Source of the DNA: Acetobacteraceae bacterium | GTDB taxonomy: Bacteria > Pseudomonadota > Alphaproteobacteria > Acetobacterales > Acetobacteraceae | Length of the DNA: 8,404 nt | Direction: 5' to 3' | NCBI GenBank assembly: GCA_027311485.1 | Contig: DAICYU010000144.1 | Coordinates: 1-8,404 of the forward strand | Shown here: positions 1-5,967 of the stretch, one piece after another | Position numbering within the stretch: position 1 is the stretch's first letter | Layout of the letters: every line of letters starts with the position of its first letter | The notes under the pieces: generated by a model | Told to the model about the DNA's origin: nothing | Database searches by the model: none | What the model saw: the letters and a program-made list of their open reading frames with translations, nothing else | Translations under genes and position numbers: made by a program

Positions 1-584
1 GCGGTTTCGGGCAGGCCCTTGTTTTGCGAGAACGCCTCATACCAGGCGGCCAGCTTCGGATGGTTCGCTCGCCAGGGGTCGGACCCGAAGCGGAAATCCA
101 GGTAGCCCAGCGCACAAGCGACGGTGATGGAGCCGATATCGACATGCTTGTGCGGCGGATCGGCCTCCAGCGCGTCGACTGTGCGGCTGATCGCGGCCTT
201 GAAGCGTGCAATCTGCGCGTCGCGGGCGGCTTCCTGGGGTTTGCCCTGCTCACCTCGGCATGGTACGGCCGCGTCAAGGATGCCGTCGCCCAGCGACTGG
301 AACTTCAGCGCGCGCCACCGCGCTGCGCCCTGTGCGGGGAACAACGGCAGTTCGTCGCCCAGGCTGTCGAGGTATTCGCAGATCAACTGGCTGCCGAACA
401 GCGACATTACATCGTCGGTAACCAGGCACGGCACCTTCGACAGCGGATTGTCCGCCACCAGATCAGCTGGTGACTCATGAGGATTGCTCGGCTGCTTCTC
501 AATCCGGCCATCCAGGCCGCGCATGATCGCGCAGGCCATAACCTTCCGGACGTACGGACTTGTCGGTGAGTAGTATAGCTTCAT
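1..584 (-). CDS. Glutathione S-transferase family protein (3' end cut off by window edge)
   Basis: A 194-residue open frame read leftwards to the window edge; perhaps ten or so residues are missing by comparison with about 200-residue family members. The N-terminal thioredoxin-like domain (residues 1-75) begins MKLYYSPTSPYVRKV, with a Ser/Thr pair near residues 6-9 where the family's catalytic Ser sits. It then shows the cis-proline glutathione-binding segment KVPCL (50-54) and the GSQLICEYL stretch (64-72). The helical C-terminal domain has a DIGSITVACALGYLDFR segment (149-165) typical of the GST core. It resembles the YibF-like bacterial GSTs (family knowledge). The ATG at 582-584 follows an AGAGGA ribosome site, and the gene starts 15 nt after the gloB stop, so the two are probably co-transcribed. 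Likely role: cytoplasmic glutathione conjugation or thiol transfer; the substrate is unknown. Confidence 0.9.
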   Translation of the reverse strand, partial: MKLYYSPTSPYVRKVMACAIMRGLDGRIEKQPSNPHESPADLVADNPLSKVPCLVTDDVMSLFGSQLICEYLDSLGDELPLFPAQGAARWRALKFQSLGDGILDAAVPCRGEQGKPQEAARDAQIARFKAAISRTVDALEADPPHKHVDIGSITVACALGYLDFRFGSDPWRANHPKLAAWYEAFSQNKGLPET

Positions 585-590
585 AACGTT

Positions 591-597
591 TTCCTCT
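591..597 (-). promoter_or_regulatory. Ribosome binding site of the GST gene
   Basis: AGAGGAA on the minus strand, 6 nt upstream of the ATG at 582-584. It lies just before the gloB stop codon, so translation of the GST gene is probably linked to the gloB transcript. Confidence 0.6.
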
Positions 598-599
598 GA

Positions 600-1325
600 T
601 CAGAACCGGTCTTTTTGGGCGCGCAAGCGGGCGAACTGGGCTGCGTCAGGTGCCAGCAGGAATGGGTTGGCCTTCAGCTCATCGGCCAGGACCGATGGAA
701 CGCTGGGTTGGCCGGCGGCCCGCAACTGCTCAACTTTCCCCACGAACCTGTGCAACTCGGCATTGTCCGGGTCGACCGCCAGGGCAAATCGCGCATTGCT
801 CTCGGTGTACTCGTGGCCGCAGCACACCATCGTCTCCGGCGGCAGGGCGGCGAGCTTGCGCAGGCTGGCGAACATCTCCTCTGCGGTGCCTTCTATCAGG
901 CGGCCGCACCCCAGGCTGAACAGCGTGTCGCCAGACAGCAGCACGGCGCCATCGCCGAAAAAGAAGTTGATTTGCCCACGTGTATGGCCAGGCGTTTCGA
1001 TTACCCGCGCCGTCGCATTGCCGAGGGTGACGGTATCCCCCTCCCGCACCGCATCATCCAGCCTGGGCAGGCGATGCTGGTCCGCCGCCGCGCCAACCAC
1101 GGGGCAGCCAAACCGCGCCCGCACCTCCTCCGTGCCGGCGGTATGGTCTGCATGGTGATGCGTCAGCAGGATCATATCCAGCCGGCCGCCCGCCTTCTCA
1201 ATCGCTTCGATCACCGGCTGCGCATCGGCCGGATCGACGATCGCGGTCGCCCCGGTGGCGCTTTCGCGCAGTAGCCAAGCGTAGTTATCCTTGAGAATCG
1301 GGATGGGTGTTGCTGTCACTGGCAT
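600..1325 (-). CDS. gloB: Hydroxyacylglutathione hydrolase (glyoxalase II)
   Basis: 241 residues, close to the usual 250-260 of the family. Cytoplasmic metallo-beta-lactamase-fold enzyme that hydrolyses S-D-lactoylglutathione to D-lactate and glutathione, the second step of methylglyoxal detoxification. The full binuclear metal set is visible: THHHADH at 55-61 (H56, H58, D60, H61), H114 in TPGHT, D133 in SGDTLF and H171 in CGHEYT. The C-terminal HAGH domain ends in RLRAQKDRF, matching the basic R-x-x-K-D-x-F glutathione-binding tail of glyoxalase II. The preceding NPFLR motif reads NPFLL here, a small variation. The ATG at 1323-1325 is preceded by AGGAAA at about 8 nt. It is first in a two-gene unit with the downstream GST-like gene, which fits a shared glutathione theme, and is divergent from the methyltransferase gene. 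Confidence 0.96.
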   Translation of the reverse strand: MPVTATPIPILKDNYAWLLRESATGATAIVDPADAQPVIEAIEKAGGRLDMILLTHHHADHTAGTEEVRARFGCPVVGAAADQHRLPRLDDAVREGDTVTLGNATARVIETPGHTRGQINFFFGDGAVLLSGDTLFSLGCGRLIEGTAEEMFASLRKLAALPPETMVCCGHEYTESNARFALAVDPDNAELHRFVGKVEQLRAAGQPSVPSVLADELKANPFLLAPDAAQFARLRAQKDRF

Positions 1326-1373
1326 GGAGGGTTTCCTAGCACTCGTTCATTCGATCGAAAACCGGCGGACGTG

Positions 1374-1379
1374 TTATAC
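1374..1379 (+). promoter_or_regulatory. Possible -10 element of the methyltransferase gene (leaderless)
   Basis: TTATAC at 1374-1379, with a weak TTCGAT -35 candidate at 1350-1355 (18 nt spacer). It ends 9 nt before the ATG at 1389, so transcription would begin at or next to the start codon. This fits the absence of any Shine-Dalgarno sequence in front of that ATG. The surrounding GTGTTATACAC has 4-bp inverted arms and reads TATAAC on the other strand, so it could also serve gloB. Inference only. Confidence 0.3.
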
Positions 1380-1388
1380 ACTCAAGAC

Positions 1389-2099
1389 ATGATGGCCGAT
1401 GAACATATCGCGGCGGCATTCTACGGGTCGGCCTCCGGCGCCGTCACCGCCCGGCTGTTGCGCGAACGGCTGCTGGCGATGTGGCCCTCTGCCCAGGGGG
1501 ATTCAGTTCTCGGCATCGGCTATGCCACACCATACTTACGTCTTTGGCGTGAGCAGGCAACGCGATGCATTGCCCTGACGCCAGGGCAAATGGGCGCGAT
1601 CCGCTGGCCGGCGGGGTCGCCCAACCTGTCCTGCGCCGCCGAGGAGGACAGTTTGCCCTTCGCCGACCTGGCCTTCGACCGGATCCTGCTGGTGCATGGG
1701 CTGGAACTGGCCGACAATGCAAGGCGGCTGCTGCGTGAAACGTGGCGTGTGCTCAAGGACGATGGCAGGCTGCTGATCGTCGTGCCGAACCGGACCGGGT
1801 GGTGGGCGTACCGTGAGAGCACGCCGTTCGGGCACGGTCTGCCGTACTCCACGGGCCAACTTGGCCGTCTGTTGGCCGGAGGGCTGTTCCGGGTGGAACG
1901 GCGGGATGCCGCGCTGTGGATGCCGCCGCTGCCGATACGCGTGGTGCTGCGCAGCGCGCCGCTGTTCGAAACCATCGGTCGAAAGATGATGCCCGGCCTG
2001 GCGGGTGTGACCATGGTTGAGGCGGTCAAGGATGTTTACGCTGGAATGCCGGTCCAGGCCACGCCGAAACGCCGCCTGGTACTCGCCGATGCGGCGTAA
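1389..2099 (+). CDS. Class I SAM-dependent methyltransferase (Methyltransf_11 type)
   Basis: 236 residues from the ATG at 1389. An in-frame GTG at 1371 would add six residues but overlaps the likely -10 element, and its purine-rich upstream sequence is too close to act as a ribosome site; ATG 1392 is also possible. The Rossmann-like fold is visible: motif I is VLGIGYATPYL (40-50, a relaxed form of the usual GxGxG). This is followed by EEDSLPFADLAFDRILLVHGLE (post-II/III, 85-106) and WRVLKDDGRLLIVVPNR (119-135). The C-terminal half, with YSTGQL and a PLPIRVVLRSAPLFETIG segment, recurs in a small alphaproteobacterial family often encoded beside gloB (family recollection, not searched). Substrate unknown. 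No membrane segment is seen. Its TAA stop touches the stop codon of the convergent TonB gene. Confidence 0.85.
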   Translation: MMADEHIAAAFYGSASGAVTARLLRERLLAMWPSAQGDSVLGIGYATPYLRLWREQATRCIALTPGQMGAIRWPAGSPNLSCAAEEDSLPFADLAFDRILLVHGLELADNARRLLRETWRVLKDDGRLLIVVPNRTGWWAYRESTPFGHGLPYSTGQLGRLLAGGLFRVERRDAALWMPPLPIRVVLRSAPLFETIGRKMMPGLAGVTMVEAVKDVYAGMPVQATPKRRLVLADAA

Positions 2100-2106
2100 C
2101 TATCGG
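2084..2106. other. Short overlapping hairpins at the convergent gene junction
   Basis: CGCCG (2084-2088) can pair with CGGCG (2092-2096) over a 3-nt loop just before the methyltransferase TAA. Alternatively CCGAT (2086-2090) pairs with ATCGG (2102-2106) across both stop codons. Neither has a following T run on either strand. They are the only structure available to end transcription at this junction, but a terminator role is speculative in GC-rich DNA. Confidence 0.2.
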
Positions 2107-3128
2107 GGCATGCGTTCCAGCACGTAGTGCATGGTGAAATCGAACTCGAACGGCTCATTCATTCCCGACGGCAGCGCTGGCAAATGAGCGTTCCGGAACA
2201 GCGCCAGAAGCCCCGTATCCAGCCACACCGAGCCTGAGCGACCGACCAGATCGACCATGGTGACCCGACCGTTCGGTTGCATAATGATGTGTACGGTTGA
2301 GTCACCCTCCTGGTCTTCCCGGCGCGCCTCCGGCGGATAGAACGCATGTTCGGACACCCAACGGCTGAGCGCATTGCGCCAGTCAGCCTGGGCGGCATCC
2401 ACGTCCCTGTCCGCAAATGGCGTCAGGTCGGTCTTTCCCCTCACGGCTGGGGCGAGGGACATGTTGAACCCGGTCTGGAAATGATGGGTGGGCCGCGTGC
2501 GGGTTGGTGGTTGCAGCGGCCTGCCGAAGCTGAAGTTCATCATCGGCGGGAATGCGTCCGACTTCGGGGCGGGCTTGCTGACAGGCGGTTGTGGCGCAGG
2601 CCGGGCGGACGGCTGGGGAACCGGCGGAGGCGTGCGCGGTGCGGTGGTGGGCGGTGCCGGGGGTGGCGGAACGGTGACCTCCGGCGTTGTGGTCGGCGGC
2701 GGCGGTGGCTGCGTGGGGGCGGGCTTCGTCTCGGCCGGCGGCTGTGGGGCGGCAGGCGCCGGTTGTGCGGTCGGTGGGGTCGGCGGCGTGGGCGCAGGCG
2801 GCGCTTCCGGTGCCGGCGGTGGTGGCATGGGTGGCGGAAGCGGCAGTGGTTCTTCGCGTGGTGGCGAAGGCGTGGGAGGCGGCTGCGCGGGTGGACTTGC
2901 CTGCCGGCCCGGTTGGGGCAGGGTCGGGGCCGTCTTATGTCCGCTTTCGAAGACCATTGCCACCGGCGCGGGCGGCGGCAGTTCCTCGGGCGTGTTTTTG
3001 CGCCGGATCGAAATTATCAGCGCCAGCAGCACCGCGAAATGCAGCAGCAGCGAAATAAGGGCGGCCACGCGCAGCAGCCGCGATCGCCGCCGAGCCGGCC
3101 GCGGCGGCGCCAGGGCCGCGTTCCGCAT
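2100..3128 (-). CDS. tonB: TonB-type energy transducer with long proline-rich linker
   Basis: 342 residues from the ATG at 3126-3128; longer frames run back into metW. Order of parts: a basic cytoplasmic N-terminus (PARRRSR, 11-17), one membrane helix (about 19-41), a proline-rich periplasmic linker (about 50-190, with 63 Pro among residues 51-190), and a TonB C-terminal domain (about 245-338). That domain shows YPPEARREDQEGDSTVHI, PNGRV and an ending like FTMHYVLER. The helix has S26 and H30 four residues apart, as in Ser16/His20 of Escherichia coli TonB, and L37 at the matching spacing. This suggests coupling to an ExbB/ExbD motor, which is not encoded here. Likely role: transmitting proton-motive force to outer-membrane receptors. 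It starts 28 nt after metW with a weak ribosome site, so it is probably the third gene of the metX-metW transcript. A TolA-like protein is the main alternative; the C-terminal domain favours TonB. Confidence 0.85.
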   Translation of the reverse strand: MRNAALAPPRPARRRSRLLRVAALISLLLHFAVLLALIISIRRKNTPEELPPPAPVAMVFESGHKTAPTLPQPGRQASPPAQPPPTPSPPREEPLPLPPPMPPPPAPEAPPAPTPPTPPTAQPAPAAPQPPAETKPAPTQPPPPPTTTPEVTVPPPPAPPTTAPRTPPPVPQPSARPAPQPPVSKPAPKSDAFPPMMNFSFGRPLQPPTRTRPTHHFQTGFNMSLAPAVRGKTDLTPFADRDVDAAQADWRNALSRWVSEHAFYPPEARREDQEGDSTVHIIMQPNGRVTMVDLVGRSGSVWLDTGLLALFRNAHLPALPSGMNEPFEFDFTMHYVLERMPR

Positions 3129-3156
3129 AACGCCCGTCAGCGGCAACAGCGCCCCC

Positions 3157-3795
3157 TTACCGGTGCCGCAACAGAAACACGCCCTGCTCCCCGAACAAAT
3201 TCGCCAGGCGGGAGAAGCGACGCCAAGGGGCGCGCCGTCCCCCGTCGTCGGCAGCAAGCCATTGCTCGACGACGTAGCCATCCTGTTCGCACAGGTCGAA
3301 GAAGTCTCGGATGGTGCAGGGATGGATGTTCGGCGTTTCGTGCCATGGCCGGTCCCATGTCGCGGTCATCGGCATTCGACCGGTTATCAGAAGCTGCAGC
3401 CGCACCTGCCAGTGGCCGAAATTCGGGAAGCTGACCACGGCCCGTGTGCCGATTCGCAGCATCTGCCGCAGCACGGCACGCGGCCTTTCCACCGCCTGCA
3501 GTGCGCGTGACAGTACGACATAGTCGAATGCGCCGTCGGGATAATGCTCCAGATCGATATCGGCATCGCCGTGCATCACCGGCAACCCGTGCGCAACGGC
3601 GCGGGTGACTTCAGCCATGTCAATCTCAATGCCGCGCGCGTCGCACTGCTTGGTCTGGAACAGATGATCGATCAGGGTGCCGTCACCGCAGCCGATATCC
3701 AGCACGCGGGACCGGGGCGCGATCATGCCGGCGATAAGGGCCAGATCGACTCGCAGGTTCTTGGCAATGAACCGGACGGGATCGTGCGTGCTCAT
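3157..3795 (-). CDS. metW: Methionine biosynthesis protein MetW
   Basis: 212 residues starting MSTHDPVRF; its ATG overlaps the metX TGA in an ATGA arrangement (3792-3795), which selects this start over an in-frame ATG 27 nt upstream. It has a class I methyltransferase-like fold with motif I VLDIGCGDGTL (31-41) and GIEIDM (55-60). The MetW signature is clear: VVSFPNFGHWQVRLQLL (120-136), GRMPMT, and ETPNIHPCTIRDF (153-165). MetW proteins are nearly always encoded directly after metX in proteobacteria and are reported to act with MetX in homoserine acylation rather than as independent methyltransferases (established context). The overlap implies translational coupling and roughly equal synthesis of the two proteins. 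Confidence 0.95.
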   Translation of the reverse strand: MSTHDPVRFIAKNLRVDLALIAGMIAPRSRVLDIGCGDGTLIDHLFQTKQCDARGIEIDMAEVTRAVAHGLPVMHGDADIDLEHYPDGAFDYVVLSRALQAVERPRAVLRQMLRIGTRAVVSFPNFGHWQVRLQLLITGRMPMTATWDRPWHETPNIHPCTIRDFFDLCEQDGYVVEQWLAADDGGRRAPWRRFSRLANLFGEQGVFLLRHR

Positions 3796-4961
3796 TTGCT
3801 CAGGCCGGCATGGATGGCACATCCGCGCAGGAAGCCGGCCACGGTGCGGTGGAAATCCGGTTCGTCCAGAAGGAACGCGTCATGCCCCTTGTCAGAGGGA
3901 ATTTCCACGAACGACACGTTCGCCCCGGCCCGGTTCAGCGCCCGCGCGATCGACCGGCTCTGGCTGGTGGGGAAAAGCCAGTCGGAGGTGAAGGAAACCA
4001 GCAGGAACCGGGTCCGCGTACCCCGGAAAGCCGCCGCCAGGTCACCGCCTGAATCGGCTGCGAGGTCGAAATAGTCCATCGCCCGGGTGATCGTCAGGTA
4101 GCTGTTCGCGTCGAAACGTTGCACGAAGGTGCTGCCCTGGTGGCGCAGGTAGCTTTCAACCTCGAACATTTCCCCGAACAGGCTGATGGCTTCGGAGTTG
4201 TCCTTGGGCGCGTTCTGCAGCCGGCGGCCGAATTTGCGGGTCAGCGCTTCCTCGGACAAGTAGGTGATGTGGGCGCACATCCGCGCCACGGCCAGGCCGC
4301 GGGCGGGAATCCGGCCGCTTTGCCAGTAGCGTCCGTTTTGCCAATCGGGGTCGGCGAAGATCGCCTGCCGCCCAACCTCATGGAAGGCAATATTCTGCGC
4401 CGAGTGATAGGATGCGGTGGCAATCGGCAGGGCGGCAAACACGGCGTCCGGATACAGTGCCGCCCATTGCAGAACCTGCATGCCGCCCATCGAGCCGCCG
4501 ATCACCGCAAACAGCCGCCGGATTCCCAGATGCTCAATCAGTTGCTTCTGCGCCCGGACCATGTCGCGGATGGTGATCGGCGGAAAATCGGTGCCCCACG
4601 GTTCGCCCGCATGCGAATCGGTATTGTCCCGCAGGCTGAGCGGGCCGGTGCTGCCCATGCAGCCACCCAGCACATTCGGGCAGATGACGAAGAACCGGTC
4701 GGTGTCGACCGGACGGCCCGGCCCGACCACCGCGTCCCACCAGCCGGGTTTGCCGGTCACCGGATGCCGTTCCGCCGCATACTGGTCGCCGGTCAGGGCA
4801 TGGCATACCAGGATGGCGTTGGAGCGTTCGGCGTTCAGCGTTCCGTAAGTGCGGAACGCGACGGTATGGCGCCGCAGCACAGCGCCACATTCCAACGCAA
4901 TCCCATCCTCGAACGTGGCATGGGAGTGGACGACATCGGTGCTTATCGCGGGCTGATCCAT
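3792..4961 (-). CDS. metX: Homoserine O-acyltransferase MetX (acetyl- or succinyl-)
   Basis: 389 residues, usual length for the family. Alpha/beta-hydrolase-fold enzyme that acylates L-homoserine, the first committed step of methionine synthesis in the cytoplasm. Visible hallmarks are SNAILVCHALTGDQYAAE (47-64), FFVICPNVLGGCMGSTGP (90-107), the nucleophile elbow GGSMGG with S157, and D327 (SDWLFP) and H360 (GHDAF), which complete the Ser-Asp-His triad. The acyl donor (acetyl- or succinyl-CoA) cannot be settled by eye. The ATG at 4959-4961 was chosen because GGAGG lies 7 nt upstream. An in-frame ATG at 5030 lacks a ribosome site and falls inside a hairpin. First gene of a metX-metW-tonB unit, divergent from the aromatic operon. 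Confidence 0.96.
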   Translation of the reverse strand: MDQPAISTDVVHSHATFEDGIALECGAVLRRHTVAFRTYGTLNAERSNAILVCHALTGDQYAAERHPVTGKPGWWDAVVGPGRPVDTDRFFVICPNVLGGCMGSTGPLSLRDNTDSHAGEPWGTDFPPITIRDMVRAQKQLIEHLGIRRLFAVIGGSMGGMQVLQWAALYPDAVFAALPIATASYHSAQNIAFHEVGRQAIFADPDWQNGRYWQSGRIPARGLAVARMCAHITYLSEEALTRKFGRRLQNAPKDNSEAISLFGEMFEVESYLRHQGSTFVQRFDANSYLTITRAMDYFDLAADSGGDLAAAFRGTRTRFLLVSFTSDWLFPTSQSRSIARALNRAGANVSFVEIPSDKGHDAFLLDEPDFHRTVAGFLRGCAIHAGLSK

Positions 4962-4968
4962 CGCGGCG

Positions 4969-4973
4969 CCTCC
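4969..4973 (-). promoter_or_regulatory. Ribosome binding site of metX
   Basis: GGAGG on the minus strand, 7 nt before the ATG at 4959-4961. It is the best Shine-Dalgarno match in the leader and decides the metX start against the upstream in-frame ATG. Confidence 0.75.
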
Positions 4974-5003
4974 ATAGGACCTGTGATCGGCAACGGCAAC
5001 TAC

Positions 5004-5033
5004 CGGATGGGTTTGCAGACCCGTGCGCATCCG
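5004..5033. promoter_or_regulatory. Two-part hairpin in the metX/aromatic operon divergent region
   Basis: CGGATG (5004-5009) is the exact reverse complement of CATCCG (5028-5033). Inside it GGT (5010-5012) pairs with ACC (5019-5021) around a six-base loop TTGCAG, leaving a one-sided bulge. It lies 43 nt upstream of the metX start on the minus strand and 31 nt upstream of the chorismate mutase start on the plus strand. No T run follows on either side, so it is not a simple terminator. It could be an operator for a regulator of either operon or an RNA element in the metX leader. Confidence 0.4.
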
Positions 5034-5040
5034 CTAAATC
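5013..5040 (+). promoter_or_regulatory. Weak candidate promoter for the aromatic amino acid operon
   Basis: TTGCAG (5013-5018) as -35 and TAAATC (5035-5040) as -10 with a 16-nt spacer, giving a leader of about 20 nt before the ATG at 5065. Only the -35 is a fair match. It overlaps the hairpin at 5004-5033, which would suit repressor control. Inference only. Confidence 0.25.
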
Positions 5041-5064
5041 TGCCTCCCCCTGACGGCGAGAAAA

Positions 5065-5967
5065 ATGTCCATTTCTGTTTCAACGGCTGACGCATCAACG
5101 GCCGCCCCTTCGGCGGGAGACGCTGCAACGCAAGATGACTGGCGTAACGGCGGGCTGGCCGCGTTGCGCGGGGAACTCGACAGGATCGATGATGCCATCC
5201 ATGACCTGTTGATGCAGCGCGCCCAGGTTGTCGAGCATGTTGCCAGATCCGGCAAACCTGCCGCGTTCCGGCCGGGTCGCGAAGCGTCCATCATCCGCCG
5301 GCTGCTGGCCCGTCATCGCGGATCGCTGCCGCCGGTTACCCTGGTGCGGATCTGGCGGGAAATGCTGGCGGGCACGACGTCGATGCAGGGTGGCTTCTCG
5401 CTGGCCGTTTCCGATAGCGATCCGGGCGCGCCGCTGACCCAGTTGGCGCGGGAGCATTTTGGCGCGCTGACGCCGTTGCGGCTGTACGGCAGCCCCGGGC
5501 AGGCGATGGTGGATGTCAGCCAGAGCCATGCCGCGGTCGCGGTGCTGCCGCATCCGTCCGAGAACGATACATGGTGGGTCGCGCTGCTGCATCATGAGCC
5601 GCGGTTGCACATCATCGCCCGCCTGCCATTCTGGCGGCCGCGGCCCGACGGCATGGCGCAGACGGATGCGCTGGTCGTCGCGGCGACGCCGGCGGATGCC
5701 AGCGGCGACGACCGGTCATTCCTCGGGTTGGAATGCGACAGCGACGTCAGCCGCACCCGGCTGTCCAGCGAACTGACCGCCGCAGGCCTGAAACCGGAAA
5801 CCATGGTGTTGCTCCGCCCGGCAGGATCACCGGTCGCCAATGTCCTGGTAGAGGTCGAAGGCTACCTGGCCGACGATGATGCGCGGCTCAGTCACCTCGG
5901 CTCCGTCCTGCGCCGCCCGGTCGTTCTGGGCAACTACGCCGTTCCGGTCAGCGGAGGTACACGATGA
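5065..5967 (+). CDS. AroQ-class chorismate mutase with degenerate prephenate dehydratase/ACT-like C-terminal region
   Basis: 300 residues. Residues about 30-110 form an AroQ helical chorismate mutase domain that converts chorismate to prephenate. Residues matching the E. coli P-protein active site are R35, R52, K64, R72/E73, T104 and Q108 (alignment by eye). The remaining 190 residues follow the layout of a prephenate dehydratase plus ACT domain but have lost its signatures. The catalytic TRF segment reads TDA (200-202), the dehydratase P-x-E-N-S segment reads PHPSEND (162-168), and the Phe-binding ESRP reads LLRP (249-252). The second half therefore probably has no dehydratase activity and may be regulatory or structural. 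First gene of the operon; its TGA overlaps the hisC ATG. A GAG-containing ribosome site lies about 5 nt before the ATG. The mutase call is firm; the tail interpretation is moderate. Confidence 0.88.
   Translation: MSISVSTADASTAAPSAGDAATQDDWRNGGLAALRGELDRIDDAIHDLLMQRAQVVEHVARSGKPAAFRPGREASIIRRLLARHRGSLPPVTLVRIWREMLAGTTSMQGGFSLAVSDSDPGAPLTQLAREHFGALTPLRLYGSPGQAMVDVSQSHAAVAVLPHPSENDTWWVALLHHEPRLHIIARLPFWRPRPDGMAQTDALVVAATPADASGDDRSFLGLECDSDVSRTRLSSELTAAGLKPETMVLLRPAGSPVANVLVEVEGYLADDDARLSHLGSVLRRPVVLGNYAVPVSGGTR
5953..5958 (+). promoter_or_regulatory. Ribosome binding site of hisC
   Basis: GGAGGT located inside the last codons of the chorismate mutase gene, 5 nt before the hisC ATG. It fixes the start and indicates strong re-initiation at the ATGA overlap. 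Confidence 0.75.

Noticed and set aside
24..480. Plus-strand frames at the left edge
   Set aside because: The minus strand encodes a coherent GST with family motifs and a ribosome site; the plus-strand frames show none.
2488..3510. Long glycine- and arginine-rich open frames on the plus strand opposite the TonB gene
   Set aside because: They are the complement of the proline-rich codons (CCN reads as GGN) and have no ribosome site, domain or gene-like composition; the minus strand encodes a coherent TonB.
4988..5000. Tandem CGGCAA copies in the metX leader
   Set aside because: Only two copies of a six-base unit, too little to call a repeat or binding-site array.
4962..5030. N-terminal extension of metX to an ATG at 5030
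   Set aside because: There is no ribosome site before it and it lies in the hairpin; GGAGG at 4969-4973 marks the later ATG, and the resulting 389 residues match the family.
4995..5045. SAM-II-like riboswitch in the metX leader
   Set aside because: On the metX strand there is a GATTTA stretch and a later TGCAA, which recall SAM-II, but the downstream GCTAAA-type segment is absent. On the plus strand TTGCAG and CGCTAAA occur in the expected order, but the upstream GATTTG element is missing and the gene is not methionine-related. A covariance-model search would decide.
4119..5090. 323-codon plus-strand frame opposite metX
   Set aside because: It is antisense to a clear MetX with intact catalytic motifs; long shadow frames are expected in GC-rich DNA.
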